Position numbers and translations under genes: made by a program
The notes under the pieces: model-generated
What the model was told of the DNA's origin: nothing
The model's input: only the letters and a program-made list of their open reading frames with translations
Databases searched by the model: none
Part shown: piece after piece, positions 1 to 9,700 of the stretch
How the letters are laid out: every line of letters starts with the position of its first letter
How positions within the stretch are numbered: position 1 is the stretch's first letter
NCBI GenBank assembly: GCA_020026275.1
Contig: JAHHQQ010000008.1
Coordinates: 1-64,000 of the forward strand
DNA: 64,000 bases
Direction: 5' to 3'
Origin: Bacteroidales bacterium
Lineage (GTDB): Bacteria > Bacteroidota > Bacteroidia > Bacteroidales > UBA932

Positions 1-39
1 TATGTCCTGGGCATGTAAGTCCTGCTGACACAATAAACC

Positions 40-70
40 AAAGGGTCGTCTTCGTGACGGCCCTTTTTCT
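40..70 (+). terminator. Intrinsic terminator of a gene left of the window
   Basis: The arms AAAGGGTCGTC and GACGGCCCTTT pair over about 11 bp, including one T-G wobble, around a short TTCGT loop, and a T-rich tail follows. It should end transcription of a gene whose end lies at or before the window edge. That gene cannot be identified from the few bases visible. Confidence 0.7.
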
Positions 71-158
71 TTTTCGCGAACCCGTGGTTGTCTTCACGGC
101 TGTCTTTTTCGTGGCAGATTTTCGTGGAAAGCTCGGAAAAAATTAATACCTTCCTTAT

Positions 159-173
159 CGGATTGGAAATCCG
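159..173. promoter_or_regulatory. Palindromic operator candidate upstream of the hybrid sensor
   Basis: CGGATT-GGA-AATCCG is a perfect 6-bp inverted repeat with a 3-base spacer, 27 bases before the ATG at 200. The identical palindrome occurs at 21174-21188, upstream of the AraC-type gene. Just upstream, TACCTTCC (147-154) resembles the Bacteroidetes -7 box only weakly. An operator or a transcript-leader hairpin are both possible. Confidence 0.4.
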
Positions 174-199
174 GAGAAATCGTGGTGCTCTTAATATAG

Positions 200-3100
200 A
201 TGATTATGTTGGGTTACATTCTGTTGCTCTTTTTTCTTTTGTTCAATTGTTCTATGTTCGCTTCATCAATTCCGGTGAAGGTTTCTCATGAGTATACAAT
301 GGATTACTCTGCCCGTCAACTTTCTTTTTCTGAAGGTCTGAGTCATCATAGTATAAATTGTATTTGTGAGGATTCTCAGAATAATATTTGGATTGGAACT
401 TTCAGCGGACTCAATAAGCTTACAGAAAATCAGGTAGAAAAGTATTTTACTAATTCTCTGTCAGATAACGGACAGAAGAACATCAAAGCTATCGCATGTG
501 ATGCTCAGGATAATGTATGGGCTGTGTGTGGCATGACTCTGGAGCGGCTTCGAGTGGGAGAAGATGAGTTCAAAAAAGTGCAAGGATTGTCAGGAATTCA
601 AGCTATTCTTTTAACGAAAGAGAACTGCCTATACGTTTCTGCCCGTGAGGGAATTTGGAGATACGATTCGGAAAACGATTCGTTTATCAAGAAATTGGCT
701 ATCAAATTCAATGATGTGAAAAAGATGGTCGAATTGGATTCAGAACATTTCTTACTTTTGAGAAATGGCAAAGGTATACAGTTGTGGAATATTCAGAACA
801 ATACGGTCCAGAATACTTCCATTACAGAAAATGTAAGATATTTTGATCCGTTAGTTGTCATTGGTGAAGGGGAGATATGGAAGATAAATATGAAGAATGA
901 ACTGGTTCATTATAGATGGGAACGTGAAAATGACAGCTTCCGGGTGGTCAAGATCCTGGATAAGGAAACCCTGCATTTGAGTCATACTGTTATCGAATTA
1001 TGTGAAAGAAACGGAAAGATATTGATTGGAACAGATGGTGAAGGTATCAAAATCTTGGATCCGCAAACTCTGAAGGTCACTTCTTTGGAGGCGGGAAGGA
1101 ATGCTCATCTGGTCAAGTCCTGCCGTTGTCTGTACATAGACAGGTATTCCAATATCTGGGTTGGCACTCCACGGTTGGGTTGTGTTTTGCTCCGTGAATC
1201 GTTTGTAAATGTCTGGACGGATGTCTCAATCCCGGGAGAGTCAAGATTGAGTTCAACTGTCATTACTGGAATTTGTCAGATGCCAGACAGAAATATTTAT
1301 ATATCGACAGATGGAGGAGGCGTGAATAAATTGAATCCTGAGACTCGATGGATCAGTTTTCTCACCCAGACAAAAGATGAGAAAGTGACATCGATGATTC
1401 CATACGGGAATAATCATCTGTTACTGTATATTTATGAGAAAGGATTCTTTCTTATGGACTTGAAAACAGAAAAGATGCAACCTTTCTTTAAATTTGACAT
1501 CACTTGCAAGAGCTACAATGTAAAACTTTATAAGGAGAAAAGGTTCCTTGAGCTGTTGGGAAATGTCTTTATGGTCTATGATGAAAAAGAAGGCTCTCTT
1601 CGGAATTTTACTTTTACAGATGGGAATGTCCCGAATTGGTGTTTTTTTGTAAATGATGGTAATTTCTCATTTCATAGAGAAAAAATATATCAGATAGATC
1701 CTGTCCAGGCAGAGATTTCTCCGATATATGTTCATGACAAAGAAATTTTTACGGCCGCTTGTTCTTTGAATGGCGATAGAATTTATTTTTCTGACGAAGA
1801 TGGATTAAATGTTTTTGAACTGAATACTAGAGAATGTCGTCATCTTCTGGATCTTAAAATTCCTGTTACTGTTATAAAATGTGTCGATGAGGAACAAGTT
1901 TGGTTTGGCAATGTCAATGGAATATATTGTATGAATTCTGACGAATCCGTCATTTTCCAACTGGATGAGTCGGAAGGTGTTCCGCAAGATTCATATAATC
2001 CCGCTGCGGTGTGTGTCGCAGATAATGGCCGTCTTTATCTTGGAGGTGTTCGGGCTTTGGTGGAAGTCAACCGTAAGGTGAAAAAAGAAACCATTTCTGA
2101 AATTACGGTTCAGCCTGTGTCAATTCAGATTGACAATCGTACTCCTGAAGATTTGACTCAGAGGGATGGAAAAATGATTCGGGTACCATGGAATTACAAT
2201 TCCATTACAGTTAATGTAAGAAAGAAGGGAAATATCTATTTGAATGTGAATAAGAACATGAAGTTGTTCGTAGATGGCAAATATAGTCTGACGGACATTG
2301 TCAGCAGTTCTTCTTTCCAGTTGCCAAGTTTGCCTCCTGGACGGTATAAAATCAGTATAGCGACAGAGGATTCCGCAGGAAAATATGGCACACCGGAGCT
2401 GATAGCCATATTGAAGGTAAAGGCTCCTTTCTGGAAGACAGCCGGAGGCTTGGTTGTAATTATTTTGATTTTGACCCTGATTGCAGTTTTTGTTGTCATT
2501 TATATCTATAATTATAAGAAACAGGTGCTAAAGAGGAAATATGAAAAAAAAGAAAAGGTCTTGTTGAAGATGCAAAACAACTTTTTGATTAATATTTCAC
2601 ATGAGTTCAGGACACCATTGACATTAATTTTTTCTCCATTGAAGAAACTTCTTTCTAATGGAGATAGGAATAGTGAGATTTATGGAGAGGTCAGAATGGC
2701 TCTCAGACATGCTGTCAATATGAATTCTCTCATTGACATGGTCTTGGATGTGACAAAGATTGAAAAGAACAAGGAAGGGCTTTTGTTGCATCATGCTTGT
2801 TTTAACCGATGGTTGATGGCTGTTGTAGAGGATTTTCAGCCAGAGTTTGACAATCATGAGGTTCTCTTGGTTGCAGATTTGGATAATCAGATAGAAATGG
2901 TTGATTTTGATGTAAATCGATGCCGTATGGTCTTGTCAAATTTCCTGATGAACGCGCTCAAGTTCAGTCCTGCCGGGACAGAGGTAAGGGTTACCAGTCG
3001 GAATCTCGGTGGAAAAGTGAGGGTAAGTGTGTCGGATAGAGGAAAAGGTATAGATGACAAGAATATCAAGAACTGTTTTCGCAGATATTGGCAGGGAGAA

Positions 3101-4096
3101 GGAAGCAAGGGATTTGGTATAGGATTGTCTTATGCAAAGATTATTGTGGACATGCATCATGGAGATATTGGTGTCTATAATAATGAAGGACCAGGGGCTA
3201 CGTTCTGGTTCGAGTTGCCATTTGTGCAGGAGGATAATCCGAATAATGAGAGAGCAGAGGAAATTATGGATTTCTTCAAAAGTTATGAAACACAAACAGA
3301 GTCGGTCGTATCAGAAATACATGTAGAAACGAAGAATTGTTCGATTTTGATTGTGGATGACAATGAGGAATTAAGAACCTCTTTGGTGCATAACAGTACA
3401 GGGCTTTTTGCTAATGTATATGAAGCTGGAAATGGTAAAGATGCCTTGGGTGTTCTGTTTGATAAAAGTCCGGATTTGGTCATTAGTGATGTGAAGATGC
3501 CGGTGATGGATGGTTATGAATTGTGTCGCACCATTAAATCAACTTTGGAAATTAGCCATATCCCCGTTATTCTGCTCTCTTCCTATGCGGCGGCAGAACA
3601 GAAACTGGTAGGATATAAGATTGGAGCGGACGCTTATCTTGCAAAGCCTTTTGACTTCGATTTGCTTTTGGCAATGGTTCAGAAGGAACTGTATACGAGG
3701 GAAAGTCTGAGAAAGAAATATTCGGAGAGCCTGGCTCCTATAAAGCCAAGTGAGAGTACTTTCAGTGGTCCGGATGAGAATTTCATTACAAAACTGAATG
3801 AGATCATTACGAACAACATCGATAATAGTGAAATGGGAATCAATCTCATTTTACAGGAAATGCAGATGGGCCGGAATCAGTTCTATGCGAAATTGAAGAG
3901 CCTTACAGATATGACGTTGAGAGCTTACATAAATCGTATCAGAATCAATATGGCTTGTTCTATGATAGACGAGGGGAATAGTGATTTTTCTGATATAGCA
4001 TATCGTCTGGGGTATTCAAGCCCTGCTTATTTCAGTACTGTATTCAAACAGGAAATGGGGGTCTCTCCAAAGGAGTATCGTTCGAAAAAATCGTAA
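200..4096 (+). CDS. Hybrid two-component system sensor/regulator (HTCS) of the PUL
   Basis: This 1298-residue protein joins a periplasmic sensor, a histidine kinase and a DNA-binding response regulator in one chain, the usual PUL control protein of Bacteroidetes. An N-terminal signal sequence is followed by beta-propeller (Reg_prop) repeats to about residue 640, a Y_Y_Y domain at about 670-735, and one membrane helix at about 747-770. The kinase has ISHEFRTPLT with phosphoacceptor His801, an N box near 913 (NALKFSPAG), and glycine boxes near 952 and 972. The receiver domain carries Asp1097 in ISDVKMPVMDG, and an AraC-type helix-turn-helix ends the protein. It lies directly upstream of the PUL enzymes and probably senses a glycan breakdown product in the periplasm to activate 4209-21089. 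A second in-frame ATG two codons in (206) is equally possible as start. Confidence 0.95.
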   Translation: MIMLGYILLLFFLLFNCSMFASSIPVKVSHEYTMDYSARQLSFSEGLSHHSINCICEDSQNNIWIGTFSGLNKLTENQVEKYFTNSLSDNGQKNIKAIACDAQDNVWAVCGMTLERLRVGEDEFKKVQGLSGIQAILLTKENCLYVSAREGIWRYDSENDSFIKKLAIKFNDVKKMVELDSEHFLLLRNGKGIQLWNIQNNTVQNTSITENVRYFDPLVVIGEGEIWKINMKNELVHYRWERENDSFRVVKILDKETLHLSHTVIELCERNGKILIGTDGEGIKILDPQTLKVTSLEAGRNAHLVKSCRCLYIDRYSNIWVGTPRLGCVLLRESFVNVWTDVSIPGESRLSSTVITGICQMPDRNIYISTDGGGVNKLNPETRWISFLTQTKDEKVTSMIPYGNNHLLLYIYEKGFFLMDLKTEKMQPFFKFDITCKSYNVKLYKEKRFLELLGNVFMVYDEKEGSLRNFTFTDGNVPNWCFFVNDGNFSFHREKIYQIDPVQAEISPIYVHDKEIFTAACSLNGDRIYFSDEDGLNVFELNTRECRHLLDLKIPVTVIKCVDEEQVWFGNVNGIYCMNSDESVIFQLDESEGVPQDSYNPAAVCVADNGRLYLGGVRALVEVNRKVKKETISEITVQPVSIQIDNRTPEDLTQRDGKMIRVPWNYNSITVNVRKKGNIYLNVNKNMKLFVDGKYSLTDIVSSSSFQLPSLPPGRYKISIATEDSAGKYGTPELIAILKVKAPFWKTAGGLVVIILILTLIAVFVVIYIYNYKKQVLKRKYEKKEKVLLKMQNNFLINISHEFRTPLTLIFSPLKKLLSNGDRNSEIYGEVRMALRHAVNMNSLIDMVLDVTKIEKNKEGLLLHHACFNRWLMAVVEDFQPEFDNHEVLLVADLDNQIEMVDFDVNRCRMVLSNFLMNALKFSPAGTEVRVTSRNLGGKVRVSVSDRGKGIDDKNIKNCFRRYWQGEGSKGFGIGLSYAKIIVDMHHGDIGVYNNEGPGATFWFELPFVQEDNPNNERAEEIMDFFKSYETQTESVVSEIHVETKNCSILIVDDNEELRTSLVHNSTGLFANVYEAGNGKDALGVLFDKSPDLVISDVKMPVMDGYELCRTIKSTLEISHIPVILLSSYAAAEQKLVGYKIGADAYLAKPFDFDLLLAMVQKELYTRESLRKKYSESLAPIKPSESTFSGPDENFITKLNEIITNNIDNSEMGINLILQEMQMGRNQFYAKLKSLTDMTLRAYINRIRINMACSMIDEGNSDFSDIAYRLGYSSPAYFSTVFKQEMGVSPKEYRSKKS

Positions 4097-4118
4097 GAAA
4101 CGGTATTTTATTGCAATA

Positions 4119-4184
4119 AGTGCTGTTTTTGAAAGAATTAGTGCAGTTTTTTATAAAGGTTCAGAATGCAAACTCTGATTTTTG
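4119..4184 (+). promoter_or_regulatory. Candidate HTCS operator and PUL promoter
   Basis: Two near-identical 12-base units, AGTGCTGTTTTT at 4119 and AGTGCAGTTTTT at 4140, are spaced exactly 21 bp, two helical turns. This suits an AraC-type regulator, a class that binds direct repeats. About 24 bases further on, GATTTTTG (4177-4184) matches the Bacteroidetes -7 consensus TAnnTTTG at 5 of its 6 fixed positions and lies 24 bases before the first enzyme ATG. This is the only sizeable gap inside the PUL, so it is the natural site for induced transcription of the nine downstream genes. Confidence 0.45.
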
Positions 4185-4208
4185 CAGAAACATTAAAACA
4201 GAACCAAA

Positions 4209-5474
4209 ATGAAACTTGCATCTTTGTTTCACTCGCTTGCAATGATTATCGTTTTATCCATGATGGCCTCGTCATGTGTAGAAAAATCTGATAATGGAGT
4301 AGAACCATCTTCTGAAGAACAGAAAGTGCCTGAACCGGAAGAATCAGAAAAACCTTTGGTGCCTGAGATTCCAACTGGAGAGGATTATTTTATGAGTGGG
4401 GCCTATGTGTCTTCCAACATGATTGGGCTTTCCAAAATGAAAGCGGAAGAAATTCCCGCCTTCCTTGATCAATGGCGCTGGGAAGGGATATCGGACATCT
4501 ATCTTATTTCTGGTATTTTTGTGGCTGGCCAGGATGGGACAGTTGTGACGACTTCCAATAAGGAACAGTGGCCTCCTGTATATGAATGGATTCATGCCGG
4601 CAAGAAAGTCAACGATCAGCAGGAGAGGGAGCGTCTTCTTTCCCCTGAAGCAGTAAAAGTACTCGTTTCCTATTTTAAAAATAAGAAAATGCACATATGG
4701 CTGAGTGAAAGGACTGCTGGATGGTTACAAGGAGGCAGTTTTGAATCTGTTGTCATGGATGATGCCAAAATTGCCAGATATGTGGACGGTTTATGTAAAC
4801 TCGCTCAGGACTTGGGCTGTGTCGGAGTAGACTTTGATTGGGAATTCCCTCAAAATCCAGAACATGCGGAAGGATATCGGAAAGTGATGGCTGGGTGTAA
4901 GCAGAAGGGCATGAAAGTATCTGTCTGTGCTATCTCTCCGACGGTGCCTGCTTCTTATCCGAATGCAGAAAAGATCAATAATCATGTTGGTCGTTATATG
5001 AAATATGAGGAATTGATCAAAAATGGGATTGTAGACAATGTCAATGTCATGCAATATCTTGCTTTTAATGAAAATACTCACAGATTGGACGTGAAAGTGA
5101 AGGCAGATTATATGAGAGTCTGGGAAAATGCTTATCCGTCAGAGTTTTCATCAAAGAAGAAAGTCAATATGCTGACTGGTATCGGATTTTATTCTTATGG
5201 TATCAATGGAGATCGAGGCAAATTAAATTTCACCAAATTATATGATAAATATGGGAAGGATGCCTATTACAATGATGTAATAGGAGGCTGTCATTGTGTT
5301 TGGACCCAGAATGATGTGCAGCGTCTGGTGCGTCAAGCAAAAGATCGTCATTGGAGAGGCGTGTTCACATGGTTGGTGACTCATGACTTTACTGTTGAAC
5401 ATCCCGATATGGCGAGTAGACAGCATGCTTTGGCTCAAGAAGTCTATAAAATATGGAATGAAGAAAAACAATGA
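4209..5474 (+). CDS. Chitinase-type GH18 lipoprotein, copy 1
   Basis: This 421-residue protein has a lipoprotein signal with lipid-anchor Cys23 followed by acidic residues, as in surface-exported Bacteroidetes lipoproteins, then a Glu/Pro-rich linker and a GH18 TIM barrel. The motif VGVDFDWEFP carries the expected catalytic Glu212 with Asp210, the DxxDxDxE pattern of GH18. The Trp before the Glu is typical of chitinase-like members rather than the endo-F type. It likely makes internal cuts next to N-acetylglucosamine at the cell surface by substrate-assisted catalysis. It is the first enzyme gene of the PUL and lies 47 bases before a paralogue. An endo-beta-N-acetylglucosaminidase acting on host glycans is the main alternative. 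Confidence 0.85.
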   Translation: MKLASLFHSLAMIIVLSMMASSCVEKSDNGVEPSSEEQKVPEPEESEKPLVPEIPTGEDYFMSGAYVSSNMIGLSKMKAEEIPAFLDQWRWEGISDIYLISGIFVAGQDGTVVTTSNKEQWPPVYEWIHAGKKVNDQQERERLLSPEAVKVLVSYFKNKKMHIWLSERTAGWLQGGSFESVVMDDAKIARYVDGLCKLAQDLGCVGVDFDWEFPQNPEHAEGYRKVMAGCKQKGMKVSVCAISPTVPASYPNAEKINNHVGRYMKYEELIKNGIVDNVNVMQYLAFNENTHRLDVKVKADYMRVWENAYPSEFSSKKKVNMLTGIGFYSYGINGDRGKLNFTKLYDKYGKDAYYNDVIGGCHCVWTQNDVQRLVRQAKDRHWRGVFTWLVTHDFTVEHPDMASRQHALAQEVYKIWNEEKQ

Positions 5475-5521
5475 GCAATTGACTTTCAAGAAACATAATT
5501 AATTTCAATAAAACAGTATTT

Positions 5522-6736
5522 ATGAAAAGAATATTAAAAAATATTTTCTTTGCTGAATTGCTAGTTTCAGTATTTATAAGTTGTTCTTCTTCGAAACCGG
5601 AGAAGAATGACCGATTTGTCAGTCTTGCCTATGTCGCTTTGCATATGGTAGAAATGGATAAAATGGAGCCTGAGGAGATACCTGCATATCTTGATACTTG
5701 GAGGTGGGATGGAATTACGGACATTTGTCTGATTGGAGAGACTTTCTGTGCTGGAAAGGATGGCACTCTTTGTACAGAGTGGAACCAGGAGGAGTGGCCA
5801 GAAGTGTTTGAGGGCTTGGATTATAAAGGAGATCCTATACGGGAAGATAAGCAACGCGATATTTTATGTCCAAAACCAGTTCTGCAGACGGTAGTCAAAT
5901 ATTTCAAAGACAAGAACATGAAAATGTGGGTAAGTGTCAAAGCTTCTGGTTGGTTGACTGGAGGAAGTTTTGGTGAAGTAATTGTTGATGATGCAAAACT
6001 TCGTAAATATACCGCTTCTGTATGTGATTTCGCCAGAGAATTTGGTTTTGATGGTATTGACTTTGATTGGGAATTTCCCACTTCTCCTGAAACCGGAGAT
6101 GGATACAGAAAAATGATGAAACTTTGTCGGGAAGCTGGTTTTGAGGTTTCCGTCTGTGCTATCCAACCGAACAATGCGGCTGATTATTCTGATGACTGTC
6201 TTCCAGGAAAGGTCAGTGGAACCACTGCAGGTCGATATATGAAATGGGATGAGATTGTGGAAGATGGCTATGTTGATCGAATCAACGTAATGCAGTATCT
6301 CGCTTATAATGATAAAACGAAGCAGATGGATCTGGATCTTAAATCTGAAAAGATGGCCGCCTGGGAAAAAACTTATCCTACAGAATTCACAGCTGGAAAT
6401 AAAATAGATTTCTTATGCGGTATTGGGTTTTATTCATGGGTGCTTCCAGAGAAACGAATGAAGAAAGAAGGTAAGAGTAAGAATTTTACCAAATTATATG
6501 AATTGTATGGAGAGGAGGCTTATACAAGTAGACTGGTAGGTGGCAGCAATGCCGTTTGGTCAACTGATGATGTGAGAAAGATTGTTCGGATGGCGAAAGA
6601 GCGTGGATGGAGCGGAGTGTTTACTTGGTTGGTGACTCATGATTTTGATAAAAGCCATCCCGATTCTGTGAGCAGGCAGTTTGCTCTTTCTCAGGAGATT
6701 CAGTCAATATGGGATGAACAATCTAGCGAAAAATAA
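5522..6736 (+). CDS. Chitinase-type GH18 lipoprotein, copy 2
   Basis: This 404-residue lipoprotein (lipid-anchor Cys21) is a clear paralogue of the preceding gene. They share most of the barrel, including the GVFTWLVTHDF segment near the C-terminus. The catalytic motif GIDFDWEFP is intact with Glu184. It lacks the long acidic linker of copy 1 and has an insertion of about eight residues after GIGFYSW (MKKEGKSK region), so the active-site surroundings may differ. The pair probably arose by tandem duplication and may cut different positions or differently sulfated substrates. It is followed 28 bases later by susC in the same transcript. Confidence 0.85.
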   Translation: MKRILKNIFFAELLVSVFISCSSSKPEKNDRFVSLAYVALHMVEMDKMEPEEIPAYLDTWRWDGITDICLIGETFCAGKDGTLCTEWNQEEWPEVFEGLDYKGDPIREDKQRDILCPKPVLQTVVKYFKDKNMKMWVSVKASGWLTGGSFGEVIVDDAKLRKYTASVCDFAREFGFDGIDFDWEFPTSPETGDGYRKMMKLCREAGFEVSVCAIQPNNAADYSDDCLPGKVSGTTAGRYMKWDEIVEDGYVDRINVMQYLAYNDKTKQMDLDLKSEKMAAWEKTYPTEFTAGNKIDFLCGIGFYSWVLPEKRMKKEGKSKNFTKLYELYGEEAYTSRLVGGSNAVWSTDDVRKIVRMAKERGWSGVFTWLVTHDFDKSHPDSVSRQFALSQEIQSIWDEQSSEK

Positions 6737-6764
6737 TTGACACATAATTAATTAACATTTTAAG

Positions 6765-9700
6765 ATGAGTTTGAATAATGTATTATATAGGTCATGCATG
6801 ATGATTGTCCTAGTATGCGTGACGATGCTTTCGGCCTTTGTCCCGGCATGGGGACAGTCTGGAAATAAAATTTCGGGTGTAGTTACTGATGAAAATGGGG
6901 AACCGCTGATTGGAGTAGCTGTTATGATTCAGGGTAAAGATAAAGAGGGAACCATTACTGATTTGGATGGTAAGTTTTTTCTTGGAAATATACCTGGAGA
7001 TACTAAATTATGTTTTTCATGTATTGGATTTGAAGTCCTTATATTGGATGCTTCCAACAATATGACAGTAATTTTGAAACAAAGTTCAACTTACTTGGAT
7101 GAAGTGGTAGTAGTTGGTTATGGGGTACAGAAGAAAGTGAATGTGACTGGATCTGTGACACAAGTTGGTAGTGAGGTGTTGGAGTCCAGACCTGTCTCCA
7201 ATGTGATGCAGGCGTTGCAGGGTGTAATGCCAGGCCTTAATATTTCTGTCAATTCCAGTCAAGGCGGTGAATTGGGCGCTCGTGCTAACATTAATATTCG
7301 TGGCGCTGGTACTATTGGTGCTGGATCAAGTTCTGCTCCTCTTGTCCTGATTGATGGGGTGGAAGGAAATATCAATATGATCAATCCTTCTGACATTGAA
7401 AATATTTCTGTCTTGAAAGATGCTTCTGCCTCTTCAATATATGGTTCGAGAGCTCCTTTCGGAGTTATTTTGGTAACAACTAAAAGTGCAAAGGCTGGAA
7501 AAGTAACTGTTTCCTATACTGATAATTTCCGTTTCAACTCTGCGATGTCACTTCCAGAGAAACTGACTACGATGGAATACATTACATTATTGAATGATGG
7601 AGCAATCAACGCAGGTCAGACACCTGTATTCAAACAGAGTGATTTGGAAAATGTTATGAAAAGAGAAGAAGGGAAGATTGGTTACTATATTCCAATCAAT
7701 GCTGGTCTTCTGACATGGACCAATCCAAGAGCGAATGGTGAAACAGACTGGTATGATGTATATTATAAGGATTGGGTACTTTCTCAGGATCATAGCGTAA
7801 GTGTCAGAGGTGGTTCTGATAAAATGTCTTTCTTCCTGTCTGGTAACTATATGGATCAGGAAGGTCTGCTCCGTTTTGGAAGTGACAATCTGAAAAGATA
7901 CAGTGTGAATGCCAAGATTCATTCTCAAATCAGATCATGGTTGATACTTGATTACAATATGCGCTGGAATCGTGTCGATTACAATGCACCAACGTATGCA
8001 GTCAATTCAGGTGGTTTGTTCTATCATAATGTAATTAGAAAGAGACCGTTGGAACTTCCAATTGACCCGAATGGTTATTATACCGATTCTAGTGATATCC
8101 CTAGGTTGTTGGATGGTGGTCGTCACAAAGAAATTGACGATCAGCAGATGCATCAGTTGAAATTGGTTGTTGAACCATTGAAAGGATGGAACATTACTGC
8201 TCAAGGCGGTATGCGTATCAGTAATACTGATACACATAGTGAAGTGCTTCCTATATATGTTCATAATATTGAAGGAGAACTTTATGCTGTCAGAATGGAC
8301 GAGAAGAATCCTCCAGGAACATCACGTTTGAGTGAAAAATCAGCGAATTCTCGTTTTTTCACAACCAACATCTTTACAGACTACAGTTTTGAACGTAGCG
8401 GGCATACTGCAAAGTTCCTTTTGGGTTTCAATTCTGAATTGTTCAAATTTGAAAATTTGATGGGGGAACGTAGTGATTTGATAACTCCCCAACTTCCAAC
8501 TTTGAATACTGCGACCTCCAACGACAAGACTGCAGGAGGAAAGTCTCATTGGGCTACTGCCGGTTTCTTCTTCAGAACCAACTATGATTATCAGGGATGT
8601 TATCTTTTGGAATTCAATATGCGTTATGACGGTTCTTCACGTTTCAGAAAAGATAAGAGATGGAATTTGTTCACTTCTGTTTCTGGAGGATGGAATATAG
8701 CAAGAGAACCATTTATGAAGAATGTTACTCATGTGGTAAATACTTTGAAATTGAGAGGTTCTTATGGCGAACTGGGCAACCAGAATACAAATTCGTTGTA
8801 TCCTTTCTATGAAATGATGAATCTGAGTATGAACAATGGCAGCTGGTTGGTGAATGGACAGATGACCAATGTCGCTAATCCACCAGCGATGATTAGTTCC
8901 TTGCTGACTTGGGAAAGGGTAAGAACGACTAACGTCGCACTTGATTTCGGATTTTTGGACAATAGATTGACAGGTTCGGTTGAGTGGTTTACGCGAGGAA
9001 CATTTGGTATGGTAGGGCCTGCTCCACAGCTCCCTTCCAACTTGGGTACGGCTGTTCCGAAGGTTAACAACGCTGATATGGTTTCACGTGGTTGGGACCT
9101 TGAATTGGGATGGAGAGATCAAATAAAGGATTTCCGTTATGGCGTAAAAGTGATTTTCTCAGATGCTCGTCAGAAAATTCTGCGATATCCTAATGAAACG
9201 GGTTCTCTTTCAACATGGTATGCCGGCAAGTATATGGGAGATCAGTGGGGATATGTGACAGAGGGCATGGCTAGGACAGATGAGGAAATGAATGAGCATC
9301 TTGCCACTCTTCCAGAAGGCGGTCAGAATATTCTCGGCAATAATTGGCAGGCCGGTGATATCATGTACAAAGATGTCAATGGTGATCAGAAGATTAGCCG
9401 TGGGGCAAATACGTTGAAAGAACATGGTGACTTACAAGTTATTGCCAATACTTCTCCTCGATACCGTTACGGTATCACATTCGAAGCCGGTTGGAAAGGA
9501 TTGGATTTTTCTATGTTCTTGCAAGGTGTCGGAAAGAGAGATTTTATTCCTCAGACAGGAGCTGATGGAGCTATATTCTGGGGAGTCGTGAATAATAAGT
9601 TCCAATGTACAGGATTGAAAGGTCATTTTGACTATTTCCGTCCAGAAGGTCATCCGGCTGGTGCAAACTTGGATGCCTATTATCCGCGTCCAGATATGGG

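Larger units (their letters stand above)
31..177. repeat. Left direct repeat bounding the PUL
   Basis: This stretch is repeated at 21084-21192, on the far side of the polysaccharide-utilisation locus. The similarity begins at a CAATAA, runs through an AAAGGGTCGT...CCCTTTTT terminator, and ends in a 63-base core (115-177 here, 21130-21192 there) with only four mismatches by hand alignment. The left copy carries about 27 extra bases (roughly 88-114). In both copies the core ends a few tens of bases before a regulator start codon: the hybrid sensor at 200 here, an AraC-type protein at 21222 there. No integrase or transposase lies beside it. Confidence 0.85.

Noticed and set aside
31..177. Interpretation of the flanking repeats as phage or integrative-element attachment sites
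   Set aside because: No integrase, tRNA gene or mobility gene is visible in the window, and the repeats contain a terminator and promoter-like DNA, so a regulatory duplication is at least as likely.
88..291. Short rightward frame across the left repeat and the start of the hybrid sensor
   Set aside because: It overlaps the repeat, the palindrome and the sensor coding region in another frame, and its sequence matches nothing known.
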